From Candidatus Fermentibacteraceae bacterium (GTDB taxonomy: Bacteria; Fermentibacterota; Fermentibacteria; Fermentibacterales; JCC-6): 39,016 bases of DNA. The position numbers and the translations under genes are program-made. The notes beneath the pieces are model-generated. The model did not search any database, was not told the origin of the DNA, and saw only the letters and a program-made list of their open reading frames with translations. Below, in pieces: positions 27,010 to 35,684 of this stretch (its first letter is position 1; every line of letters starts with the position of its first letter). The stretch covers positions 1 through 39,016 of the forward strand of contig JAGGYZ010000063.1 in the NCBI GenBank assembly GCA_021162285.1, written 5' to 3'.

Positions 27010-28214
27010 TGCTCTCTGAAGCAGTACTGATACTGGTTGGAGATGAGCTCTTAAGCGGGAGAACCAGAGATGTAAACCTGTACCGCTTCTCCGGTCTGCT
27101 TGCAGAAAAGGGTTTCCCTGTTGTTCATGCAGAAGTTGTTCGAGATGTGCGCAGTGAAATAGCTGCTGCAGTGAAGGATGCCGTGGGAGACGGCAGGGTT
27201 GTTGTTGTTACAGGGGGACTGGGCCCCACCGATGACGATATAACTGTTTCGGCCGTTGCAGAAGCTTTTGGTCTTCCCGTCTCCAGATCACCGGTTGCTG
27301 AGGAAATGGTTAGAAAACAGCAGCATCTGTACAGTTCGGTTCTGCCTGTTTCAGCACTGAAGCAGGCCGATATACCCCGCGGAGCCATTCCTGTACTGAA
27401 CCCCGCAGGGATAGCTCCAGGGCTGGTGCTTCCAGTTGGAAACGGAGTTGTCATCTGTATTCCGGGAGTTCCCTCGGAATCTTCAGCTCTTCTGCCCCTG
27501 TGCCTTGCTGAGGCGGGAATTGTGCCCCGCAAAGCAGAACTGATAAGGTTTGTCAGAACATGGGGGCTGAAAGAGAACAATCTGTTCGATTCTCTCTCTG
27601 ATCTGGCCGGGAAGCACGGTGTAGTTCCTGCATTCCTTCCCTCACCTGGAAGAGTTGATGTAAAGGTAAGCGGTTCCGGTGCAGACGGTTTCTGTAGAGA
27701 TGTTATTAAAAAACTTGGCAGCAGAGTTTACTCCACCGTCCGGGATGAAACACTTGAAGAGGCTCTTGGCAGTAAACTGATGAAGTCCGGATTCGTTCTT
27801 GCAACTGCTGAATCCTGTACCGGAGGGGGTATAGGCAGTGGTATCACAGCGATTCCAGGTGCATCCGGGTGGTATTCAGGCGGGGTTATTACCTATTCCG
27901 ATAAGCTGAAAACCAGGTTACTCGGTGTTCAGGAGCAAACTCTGGAGAATCATGGAGCAGTAAGCAAACAGACTGCTCTGGAAATGGCAAGAGGCGTTAG
28001 AAGGGTAACAGGAGCCCACTGTTCCGTGTCTGTAACGGGTATTGCCGGTCCCGCAGGCGGTACAGATCAGAAGCCTGTTGGCACAGTGTGGACTGCTCTT
28101 TGTTGCGGTGACACCGAAAGTGCATTCGTCTGGCATCTTGGCGGAAACAGAGAATCTGTCAGGGAGGGAGCAGCTGCCAGAGCACTGGGAACCCTTTTCG
28201 AATTACTCCCGTGA
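27009..28214 (+). CDS. cinA: CinA-family protein (N-terminal MoCF-like, C-terminal nicotinamide-nucleotide amidase)
   Basis: VGDELLSGRTRDVN, VVTGGLGPTDDDITV, ATAESCTGGGIGSGIT, VTGIAGPAGGT. Confidence 0.95.
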   Translation: MLSEAVLILVGDELLSGRTRDVNLYRFSGLLAEKGFPVVHAEVVRDVRSEIAAAVKDAVGDGRVVVVTGGLGPTDDDITVSAVAEAFGLPVSRSPVAEEMVRKQQHLYSSVLPVSALKQADIPRGAIPVLNPAGIAPGLVLPVGNGVVICIPGVPSESSALLPLCLAEAGIVPRKAELIRFVRTWGLKENNLFDSLSDLAGKHGVVPAFLPSPGRVDVKVSGSGADGFCRDVIKKLGSRVYSTVRDETLEEALGSKLMKSGFVLATAESCTGGGIGSGITAIPGASGWYSGGVITYSDKLKTRLLGVQEQTLENHGAVSKQTALEMARGVRRVTGAHCSVSVTGIAGPAGGTDQKPVGTVWTALCCGDTESAFVWHLGGNRESVREGAAARALGTLFELLP

Positions 28215-28726
28215 GATTGTTTGTAGCTCTCGAACTGTCACAGGATACCACGCAGGCGATACAAGAGTGGCGTAAACCCATGGCTGACATGTTTCCTGTG
28301 TTGAGGTGGACTTCGGAGAATCAACTCCACATTACACTGAGATTCCTTGGAAACAGCAACCCGGATGATGTGATCTTTCAGATGAAGACGCTTGCCCTGG
28401 AGGAGCTGCTTCCAGTTGAATACACCCTGTCAGAAACCGGAAACTTTGGAGAACCTCCGTTTGTGATCTGGCTGTCCGGAAAGTTCTCCAGCAGTTTGTT
28501 TACCATGGCCCGCCGCCTTGAACACATCCCCGACGGCTACGGTAAAACAGGGGAGACCAGGAAATTCATTCCCCATGTAACCATCGCAAGAGTAAATCCT
28601 GGTGTGCAGTGTCCCCGGCTGAATCTTGATACATCCATAGGTGGAGCTGCGCAGGCGGTCAGCTTGATTGAAAGCGAACTTACATCCGATGGACCCGTTT
28701 ATTCAATCCTCTACAGCGTTTCGTAA
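28211..28726 (+). CDS. thpR: RNA 2',3'-cyclic phosphodiesterase
   Basis: RLFVALELSQ, two HxTx motifs HITLRFLG and HVTIARV. Confidence 0.93.
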   Translation: MRLFVALELSQDTTQAIQEWRKPMADMFPVLRWTSENQLHITLRFLGNSNPDDVIFQMKTLALEELLPVEYTLSETGNFGEPPFVIWLSGKFSSSLFTMARRLEHIPDGYGKTGETRKFIPHVTIARVNPGVQCPRLNLDTSIGGAAQAVSLIESELTSDGPVYSILYSVS

Positions 28727-28768
28727 TGCACTTCGTTTCCGCTGTATATTCCGCGTGTGAACAGGGTC

Positions 28769-28797
28769 TTGTTAGGGAAACATATGTTTACTATATT
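28769..28797 (+). promoter_or_regulatory. recA promoter with LexA-like palindrome in the spacer
   Basis: TTGTTA (28769-28774)-N17-TATATT (28792-28797); spacer contains palindrome AAACATATGTTT (28778-28789). Confidence 0.7.
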
Positions 28798-28864
28798 GAA
28801 TTCGATGGCAGGAGAAGGTCCCCTCATCAGGGTCACATCAGACTATTTGCTGAAAGGTGTTGCC

Positions 28865-29926
28865 ATGGCAGACAGAAAAGGCAGTGAAGCAGGCAGAAGA
28901 AAGGCTTTAGACGCAGCCTTCATGCAGATTCAGAAAAAATTCGGGCAGGGGGCAATCATGAAACTTGGAGATGCTCCCGAAATGCAGGTAGAATTCTTTC
29001 CCACAGGTTCGCTCTCTCTGGATATCGCGCTGGGTATCGGAGGAGTTCCCAGGGGAAGGGTCATTGAGATATTCGGCCCCGAGAGCAGCGGAAAAACAAC
29101 CCTTGCACTGCACATGCTTGCCAGCGCCCAGAAAGCCGGTGGGGAGGTTGCATTTATTGATGCCGAGCATGCTCTCGACCCCACCTACGCCGAAAAACTG
29201 GGTTTGAACATCGATAACCTCATGGTCTCTCAGCCCGGCAACGGTGAACAGGCACTTGAAATAACAGAAACTCTTGTGCGTTCCAATGCTGTCGCTGCCA
29301 TAGTTATCGATTCGGTTGCAGCACTTGTTCCCCGCGCAGAGATTGAAGGTGAAATGGGAGACAGTCATGTTGGTCTCCAGGCTCGTCTCATGAGTCAGGC
29401 TTTGAGAAAACTCACCGGTGCGGTTTCCAGGTCCAACTGCTCTGTGATCTTCATCAACCAGATCAGAATGAAGATAGGTGTGATGTTTGGTAACCCTGAA
29501 ACAACGACGGGTGGAAGAGCCCTGAAATTCTATTCAAGTTTGAGGCTTGATGTACGCCGGGTTGCCTCTATCAAAGATGGAGACGAAGTGGTTGGAAGCA
29601 GAACAAGGGTAAAAGTTGTGAAGAACAAAATAGCTCCGCCGTTCAAAAAGTGTGAATTTGACATTATGCACGGTCATGGTATTTCCAGGACCGGCGAGCT
29701 GATAGATCTGGGCCTGGAAAAAGAAATTGTTTCCAGGCGTGGAACCTGGTACTCTCTAAAAGGCACCCAGATCGGCCAGGGAAGAGAAAATGCCAGAAAA
29801 TACCTTGCCGCCAATCCCGAAGCTGCAGACAGTCTTGAAGCTGAACTGAGAATAGCCTACGGGCTTGTTCCGGATGAGCAAACTACCGAGGGCACTGAAA
29901 AAAGTTCGAAAGAGGCCCGGAAATAG
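28865..29926 (+). CDS. recA: Recombinase RecA
   Basis: [19 protein letters not shown] Walker [20 protein letters not shown] 28865 chosen because ORF-track start 28757 is upstream of the promoter. Confidence 0.97.
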   Translation: MADRKGSEAGRRKALDAAFMQIQKKFGQGAIMKLGDAPEMQVEFFPTGSLSLDIALGIGGVPRGRVIEIFGPESSGKTTLALHMLASAQKAGGEVAFIDAEHALDPTYAEKLGLNIDNLMVSQPGNGEQALEITETLVRSNAVAAIVIDSVAALVPRAEIEGEMGDSHVGLQARLMSQALRKLTGAVSRSNCSVIFINQIRMKIGVMFGNPETTTGGRALKFYSSLRLDVRRVASIKDGDEVVGSRTRVKVVKNKIAPPFKKCEFDIMHGHGISRTGELIDLGLEKEIVSRRGTWYSLKGTQIGQGRENARKYLAANPEAADSLEAELRIAYGLVPDEQTTEGTEKSSKEARK

Positions 29927-29964
29927 AAACCGTTACTGAAGTAAAGAAGATCAGAAGGGGCAGG

Positions 29965-30492
29965 GTGTGCGTTACAATGCCTTCAGGCATTTACATAGTA
30001 CCTGCCTCCGGTTCACCGGAAAAGGGCTCCACAGTTGATCCAGAGATGCTTTCCGACCTGCAGAACAGCTGTGCCAGAGATGATGTTCAACTTTTTCTCG
30101 CGCATTCCGAACGATCATCCGGGCAGTTAAGGAAAAAGGTTCTTTCTCTTAGTTACTCCGGTACGGTGGCTGACAGCACGGTAGCCTGGGCGGAAGAGTA
30201 TGGTTTTGTGGATGACAACCGCTTCTGTACCATGTTTATAGCCTCGCGAACCATGGGTCTGGCAGGGCTGAAGATGGAACTTGCAAGAAGGGGTGTCCCG
30301 GAGGCGGCAGTTGAAACAGCTCTTGCTCCCATTTCTGAAACAGACAACATACAGGATCTTGTTCGACAGGTTTCAAAGAAGTACGGGCATCTTGAGAACC
30401 GTGAAACAGCCAGAAGACGGGCACTGGCCTGGCTTTCCCGCAGAGGGTTCTCCGGTGAAACAATTCACCGTGTACTGAAGGAGGCTCTTTGA
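29965..30492 (+). CDS. recX: Regulatory protein RecX
   Basis: Downstream of recA; EYGFVDDNRFCTMFIASR...LAGLKMELARRGVPEAAVETAL; exact start uncertain. Confidence 0.88.
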   Translation: MCVTMPSGIYIVPASGSPEKGSTVDPEMLSDLQNSCARDDVQLFLAHSERSSGQLRKKVLSLSYSGTVADSTVAWAEEYGFVDDNRFCTMFIASRTMGLAGLKMELARRGVPEAAVETALAPISETDNIQDLVRQVSKKYGHLENRETARRRALAWLSRRGFSGETIHRVLKEAL

Positions 30493-31022
30493 AAAGCCGC
30501 AACAACCGTCTTTTCTGGACTGAGCTTGGAGCCCGACTGCTGGGTGAGTCCCCGACCAGTGATGTATCACAGCTCCCATCAGACATGATGGAGGCATTGA
30601 ATATACTGCCGGATTTGCCCGGGAAAAGTGCGGCTATGAGAGGGCAGGATCTTCAGGGCAAAAGGGGAAGATACATTTACACGCACACATGGAACATCCT
30701 GCGAGATATGGGTTTCAGCCGACCGCTGCGGTGTGAGGTATTTCCCGGAATAAATCTTTTTATACCATTTGTAAAAGGGAGCATTGCAGTGCTGCCTCAG
30801 GGCTTCCAGAACAGAATTCCTCCGGTACTCAGGGCGCATGCCCTGGTGGGGAAGAGTGCTGCTGTGCGTTCCAGGGGTTATCATCTCGTGGTATCGGCTG
30901 CTGTGTACAACGAAAAAGGCTGGAGTATACTATCCCGGGGCAGATGCTCTGTCTGTACTGTGGATAATTTAAAGCAGCTCATTACGGCACTTGACTTACA
31001 GCAGAGAATAAAGCAGATTTGA
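30489..31022 (+). CDS. Hypothetical protein
   Basis: 177 aa, TTG start overlapping recX stop; no recognised family. Confidence 0.65.
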   Translation: MKSRNNRLFWTELGARLLGESPTSDVSQLPSDMMEALNILPDLPGKSAAMRGQDLQGKRGRYIYTHTWNILRDMGFSRPLRCEVFPGINLFIPFVKGSIAVLPQGFQNRIPPVLRAHALVGKSAAVRSRGYHLVVSAAVYNEKGWSILSRGRCSVCTVDNLKQLITALDLQQRIKQI

Positions 31023-31148
31023 GACCCCTTGGCATCCGTGTGTCCGAGGGCAGGGCTGAGATACACCCGGCGGAAGCCGGAGCTCCTGATTGCTGACAGT
31101 AAGGTAAGATATAATAAAGAACCCAATCCCTTTTCGGAGGCTTAGATA

Positions 31149-31580
31149 GTGAAAACCTACTCTGCTAAAGCCGGTGAAATCATAAGAGACTGGTGGTTGG
31201 TTGATGCCACTGACCAGACCCTCGGAAGACTCTCGGCCAAGCTTGCCATGATACTGCAGGGCAAGAACAAACCGGTGTATACACCGAATATTGACACCGG
31301 CGACTTTGTCGTGGTTGTTAATGTGGAAAAGATGCGTATTACAGGGCGCAAACTTGATCAGAAGATCTATTTCCGCCACACAGGTTATTCTGGCGGTCAG
31401 AGAGCTACGTCCATGCGCGACATGATGAATAATCACCCGGAGAGAGTGCTTACACACGCCGTTAAGGGAATGCTTCCCAAGAACAGGCTCAGCAGCGCTC
31501 AACTGAAGAAGTTGAAGATATTTTCCGGTCCCGAGCATACCCATGCTGCACAGCAGCCCAGGGTACTTGAGATCAAGTAA
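31149..31580 (+). CDS. rplM: 50S ribosomal protein L13
   Basis: WWLVDATDQTLGRLSAKLA, HTGYSGG, HPERVLTHAVKGMLPKNRL; GTG start. Confidence 0.97.
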   Translation: MKTYSAKAGEIIRDWWLVDATDQTLGRLSAKLAMILQGKNKPVYTPNIDTGDFVVVVNVEKMRITGRKLDQKIYFRHTGYSGGQRATSMRDMMNNHPERVLTHAVKGMLPKNRLSSAQLKKLKIFSGPEHTHAAQQPRVLEIK

Positions 31581-31592
31581 TCAGGGAGCATA

Positions 31593-31979
31593 ATGGAACA
31601 GTACACAGGAATTGGCAGAAGAAAGTCTTCCACAGCCAGGTGCTACCTCAGACCTGGTTCTGGAAAAGTTGTTATTAATCACAAGGCGCCTGGTGTTTAT
31701 TTCAGTGTGAACAGACAGAAAGATCATGCCCTTGAACCGCTGGAAACAGTTAAAGTTGCAGCTTCTTATGATCTTGTTGTTAATGTAAAAGGTGGAGGCA
31801 TTACCGGTCAGGCCGGTGCTGTGAGAATGGGGCTTGCAAGAGCCCTTGTTGAAGTCAACCCGGAGTTCAGGCACCCGCTGAAGGCTGCAGGAATGCTTCG
31901 CCGTGATCCGAGAGTTGTTGAAAGAAAGAAGTACGGACAGCCTAAGGCGAGGAAACGCTTCCAGTTCTCCAAACGTTAG
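31593..31979 (+). CDS. rpsI: 30S ribosomal protein S9
   Basis: GIGRRKSSTARCYLRPGSG, C-terminal KYGQPKARKRFQFSKR. Confidence 0.97.
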   Translation: MEQYTGIGRRKSSTARCYLRPGSGKVVINHKAPGVYFSVNRQKDHALEPLETVKVAASYDLVVNVKGGGITGQAGAVRMGLARALVEVNPEFRHPLKAAGMLRRDPRVVERKKYGQPKARKRFQFSKR

Positions 31980-31997
31980 ACCGTACAAAAACACACA

Positions 31998-32052
31998 CGA
32001 TGGTATGTGGCGGGTACCCGGTGTCCCAAAGGGATGGTGCCCGCTTCCATCG
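31998..32052 (+). promoter_or_regulatory. Three-tier hairpin in rpsB leader
   Basis: CGATGG/CCATCG outer (31998-32003, 32047-32052), GCGGGTACC/GGTGCCCGC middle (32010-32018, 32036-32044), GTCCC/GGGAT apical. Confidence 0.65.
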
Positions 32053-32078
32053 GAGGCAGAACCGAAAGGATAATCTAA

Positions 32079-33092
32079 ATGCAGATCCCCTCAATTCAGG
32101 ACCTGCTGGAGGCCGGTGTACACTTCGGTCACCAGGAGAAGAGATGGAACCCACGCATGAAGAATTACATCTTCATGGCAAGAAACGGTATCCATATCAT
32201 CGATTTGAAGAAAACCCAGAAAAACCTTGAAGACGCAATCAACCTTGTTAGTAAAATTGTTGCAGGAGGCAAGGATGTTCTTTTCGTTGCTACGAAAAAG
32301 CAGGGAAGAGAAAGTGTTCGGGAGCATGCCGAGCGGTCGGGAATGTTCTTTATGACTGAACGCTGGCTGGGCGGAACTCTTACCAATTACAACACGATCT
32401 ACAAAAGTATTCTCCGTCTTCAGGAACTTGAAAATATGGAGAAAAAGGGTTGGCCGCAGGGCTTTAAAAAGCGTGAAATTCTCCAGAAGACTCGTGAAAT
32501 GGAGAGAATCAACAAGTACCTCATGGGCATAAGGCACATGAAGGGTATCCCGGGTGCTGTGATAGTTGTGGATATCAAGAAAGAATCCATCGCTGTTAAA
32601 GAGGCGAAGAAACTCAACATCCCGTGTATCGCTATGGTCGATACCAACTGCGATCCCACTGAGGTAGACTATCCAATTCCTGCAAACGATGACGCGATCA
32701 AGTCCATCGATCTGATTATTGGAGCTCTTGCCGACGCTGCTCTGCTTGGAGCCGAAGGCAGAAAGCGCCGCGATGTTGAACCGCCTGTACCGCAGGATAA
32801 GATGAGAACCGAAAAAAGAACTGCTCCAGTGAAACCAAAGACTCCGGTGAAAGCACAAGCTCCGGTGAAAGCGGAGACTCCAGCGAAAGCAAAAGCTCCG
32901 GTGAAAGCACAAGCTCCGGTGAAAGCGGAGACTCCAGCGAAAGCAAAAGCTCCGGTGAAAGCAAAAGCTCCGGTGAAAGCGGAGACTCCAGTGAAAGCAA
33001 AAGCTCCAGTGAAAGCAAAAGCTCCAGTGAAAGCAAAAGCTCCGGCCAAAGAAGAACCCGAGGTAAAGGCTGCCAAGAGCGAGGAGGCATAG
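32079..33092 (+). CDS. rpsB: 30S ribosomal protein S2 with long Ala/Pro/Lys repeat C-terminal extension
   Basis: LLEAGVHFGHQEKRWNPRMKNYIF, GTLTNY, IPGAVIVVDIKKE, VDTNCDPTEVDYPIPANDDA; then KAPVKAQAPVKAETPAKA... tail. Confidence 0.97.
   Translation: MQIPSIQDLLEAGVHFGHQEKRWNPRMKNYIFMARNGIHIIDLKKTQKNLEDAINLVSKIVAGGKDVLFVATKKQGRESVREHAERSGMFFMTERWLGGTLTNYNTIYKSILRLQELENMEKKGWPQGFKKREILQKTREMERINKYLMGIRHMKGIPGAVIVVDIKKESIAVKEAKKLNIPCIAMVDTNCDPTEVDYPIPANDDAIKSIDLIIGALADAALLGAEGRKRRDVEPPVPQDKMRTEKRTAPVKPKTPVKAQAPVKAETPAKAKAPVKAQAPVKAETPAKAKAPVKAKAPVKAETPVKAKAPVKAKAPVKAKAPAKEEPEVKAAKSEEA
32823..33056 (+). repeat. 13 x 18-bp in-frame tandem repeats in rpsB 3' end
   Basis: Units GCTCC(G/A)GTGAAAGCA(AAA/CAA) and variants encoding (A/T)P(V/A)KA(K/Q/E); 54-bp higher-order period. 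Confidence 0.93.
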
Positions 33093-33094
33093 AT

Positions 33095-33691
33095 ATGGCC
33101 GTTGACGCAAAGTCAGTAAAAGAACTGAGAAAAATATCCGGTGCCGGAATGATGGAGTGCAAGAAAGCGCTTGACAAGGCGGATGGTGATATCGAGGCTG
33201 CTCTCAAGTTTCTGAGGGAACAGGGTGTTAAAGTCGCCGCCAAGAGAGCATCCAGACAGGCCAATGAGGGTCTTGTGTTTTCTTATATCCACGGACCAGG
33301 TAAACTCGGTGTTCTTGTTGAAATTAACTGCGAGACAGACTTTGTTGCCCTTACAGACGATTTCAGGAACTTCTGTAAACTTGTGGCAATGCACATTGCA
33401 GCAGCAGCACCGGAATATGTATCGCGTGATGAAGTACCTGCTGATAAGGTTGAAGAAGAGAAACAGTTTCTTCTGAAACAGCTTGCGGAATCCAACAAGC
33501 CTGAGAATATTAAGCACAAGATTGTTGAAGGCAGAATGGACAAATTCTATGGCGAGATCTGCCTTCTCGATCAGGAATGGATACATGACTCCGAAACTGG
33601 CAAAGTGGCAGATGCACTGTCGGCTATAGTTGCAAAAATAGGAGAGAATACAGTTATTAACAGATTTGCGCGTTTTCAGATAGGCGGTTAG
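33095..33691 (+). CDS. tsf: Elongation factor Ts
   Basis: VKELRKISGAGMMECKKALDKADGDIEAA, EINCETDFVA. Confidence 0.97.
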   Translation: MAVDAKSVKELRKISGAGMMECKKALDKADGDIEAALKFLREQGVKVAAKRASRQANEGLVFSYIHGPGKLGVLVEINCETDFVALTDDFRNFCKLVAMHIAAAAPEYVSRDEVPADKVEEEKQFLLKQLAESNKPENIKHKIVEGRMDKFYGEICLLDQEWIHDSETGKVADALSAIVAKIGENTVINRFARFQIGG

Positions 33692-33692
33692 T

Positions 33693-34415
33693 ATGAATGA
33701 CGGATCCGGTAAAGCTCCCCGGGTTCTCTTAAAGCTCAGCGGTGAGGTTCTGGCAGGTTCTGCCGGAAGCGGATTTCACCGTGATACCGTCTTCAGAATA
33801 GCCGAAGTTCTAGTTGAAGTTGCCTCTGCCGGGTATCAGCTTGGTGTTGTCACCGGCGGAGGGAATTTTGCCAGGGGCAGAGAGCTTTCCGCTTTCACCA
33901 GAACCCGGGCGGACTACATAGGCATGCTTGCCACAGTGATGAACTGCCTGGCAGTATCAGATTCCGTTGAAAAGCACGGCGGCAGGGCTGCTGTGCTTTC
34001 TGCTATTCCCGTACCGGAAGCCGGAGTCGAGTTGTTTTCTCCAGTCAGGGCAAAAGCTCTTTACGCTGAAGGAAACATTGTTTTTTTCGCAGGCGGAACG
34101 GGAAACCCGCTTTTATCAACAGACACAGCTGCTGCTTTAAGGGCTGCACAAACCGACTGCGCTGTTCTGTACAAGGGAACCAGGGTAGACGGGGTTTACG
34201 ATTCTGATCCTGAAAAGAATCCTGACGCTCAGAGGTTCAGCCAGTTAAGCTACAGAGAGGTTCTGAACAGAGATCTTCAGGTAATGGATGCAGCAGCAGT
34301 TGCAATTGCCAGAGACAATTCTCTTCCAATAGTTGTGTTCGACATTACAGATCCGTACAATTTTGTGAAAATCCTCAGGGATCACAGCCTGGGTACGGTT
34401 GTGAAGGGGGAATAA
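33693..34415 (+). CDS. pyrH: Uridylate kinase
   Basis: RVLLKLSGEVLAG, VTGGGNFARG, FFAGGTGNPLLSTDTAAALRA, DGVYDSDP. Confidence 0.97.
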   Translation: MNDGSGKAPRVLLKLSGEVLAGSAGSGFHRDTVFRIAEVLVEVASAGYQLGVVTGGGNFARGRELSAFTRTRADYIGMLATVMNCLAVSDSVEKHGGRAAVLSAIPVPEAGVELFSPVRAKALYAEGNIVFFAGGTGNPLLSTDTAAALRAAQTDCAVLYKGTRVDGVYDSDPEKNPDAQRFSQLSYREVLNRDLQVMDAAAVAIARDNSLPIVVFDITDPYNFVKILRDHSLGTVVKGE

Positions 34416-34417
34416 TC

Positions 34418-34975
34418 ATGTTTGATGAAATACTTCTTGATCTGGAGAAACGCGCAGAGAAAACTACGCACAACACTTCCAGAGAAATGTCTGTTGTAAG
34501 AACAGGCAAAGCCAGCCCTGCCCTTCTGGATAACATTCGTGTTGAGGTGTGGGGAGACAAACTTCCCCTTAAGCAGGTTGCAGGTATCAGTGCTCCTGAG
34601 CCAAGGCTTCTGGTTATCCAACCCTGGGATGCTTCCACTGCATCTGCCATTGCAAAGGCGATAGAGGCAAGTGATCTGGGTCTCAGAGCAAACATAGACG
34701 GTCCTGTTATAAGAATCCCAATACCAAAGCTCAGCGATCAGCGTCGTAAAGACCTGATAAAACATGTAAAAAAGCTTGCTGAAGTAGGGAAAACCGCCAT
34801 CAGGAATATCCGTCGGGATACAAATGATTCCCTGAAGAAGGCGAAGAAAAGCGGTGAGATAACAGAAGACCAGGAAAAGAAAGCATTGACTGAGGTTCAG
34901 GTCGTGGTGGATAAAGCAGTAAAGGAGATAGACAGGCTTCTCAAGCTTAAAGAAGAAGACATTCTTGAGGTCTGA
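34418..34975 (+). CDS. frr: Ribosome recycling factor
   Basis: VRTGKASPALLDNIRVEVWG, AIRNIRRDTNDSLKK. Confidence 0.97.
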   Translation: MFDEILLDLEKRAEKTTHNTSREMSVVRTGKASPALLDNIRVEVWGDKLPLKQVAGISAPEPRLLVIQPWDASTASAIAKAIEASDLGLRANIDGPVIRIPIPKLSDQRRKDLIKHVKKLAEVGKTAIRNIRRDTNDSLKKAKKSGEITEDQEKKALTEVQVVVDKAVKEIDRLLKLKEEDILEV

Positions 34976-35681
34976 AGCTGAACCTGCTTTGAAACACATA
35001 GCCATCATTATGGACGGTAACGGCAGGTGGGCACGCAAGCGGGGGCTTGCCCGTATCAAGGGGCACACTGCAGCGGAAAAATCTATTCATGATGCTGTTG
35101 AGGTTTGTGGAGAAGCCGGAATAAAGTACCTCACTCTTTACGCATTTTCAACGGAGAACTGGTCGCGGCCGAGAGCGGAAGTGAATTTTATTATGAAGCT
35201 GCTCAGCAGGTTTATAAAGGGAAACATAGATGAGCTTCACCGCAAGAATGTCAGGCTTCGTACCACCGGACGTCTCTACGATATTCCTGACGGTCCCCGT
35301 GGTGATCTGGAGAAGGCAATACAGCGGACTTCAGCCAATACAGGTCTCAATCTTGTTCTAGCGCTCAGTTATGGCGGTCGTGCAGAGATTCGCGATGCCG
35401 TAACCATTATTGCAGAAAAGGTAGTTTCTGGTGAGCTCAGTCCTTCCGATATCTCTGAGGAAACAATATCAAACAATTTGTACAACCCGGACATACCTGA
35501 TCCGGATGTTATCATTAGAACAAGCGGTGAGCAGAGGCTTTCAAACTTTCTTCTGTGGCAGTCTGCATACAGTGAGTTTGTTTTTACCCCGGTTCTGTGG
35601 CCGGATTTTCATGCTGAAGAACTTAGAAATTCTCTGGAGGAGTTCAGAGCGAGAAAGAGAAGATTCGGGGGGCTGGAGTAG
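34965..35681 (+). CDS. uppS: Undecaprenyl diphosphate synthase
   Basis: HIAIIMDGNGRWARKRG, YLTLYAFSTENWSRP, DVIIRTSGEQRLSNFLLWQSAYSEF; TTG start. Confidence 0.97.
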   Translation: MRSEAEPALKHIAIIMDGNGRWARKRGLARIKGHTAAEKSIHDAVEVCGEAGIKYLTLYAFSTENWSRPRAEVNFIMKLLSRFIKGNIDELHRKNVRLRTTGRLYDIPDGPRGDLEKAIQRTSANTGLNLVLALSYGGRAEIRDAVTIIAEKVVSGELSPSDISEETISNNLYNPDIPDPDVIIRTSGEQRLSNFLLWQSAYSEFVFTPVLWPDFHAEELRNSLEEFRARKRRFGGLE

Positions 35682-35684
35682 AAT

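Noticed and set aside
31020-31145. 40 further open codons in frame after the TGA stop of the 177-aa hypothetical protein (readthrough or selenocysteine)
   Set aside because: No SECIS-like structure or family support; overlaps the likely rplM promoter/leader; length is compatible with chance.
31023-31148. TPP-riboswitch-like string GGCTGAGATACACCC...CCTGAT upstream of rplM
   Set aside because: The conserved 3' half (TAATACCAGCG-like) is absent, the candidate -10 TATAAT (31110-31115) lies downstream of it, and rplM is not a thiamine gene.
32091-33110. 339-aa and other long minus-strand ORFs opposite rpsB
   Set aside because: Composition is produced by the antisense of the 18-bp repeats (FHWSFCFHWS...); no RBS or family; rpsB is clearly coding.
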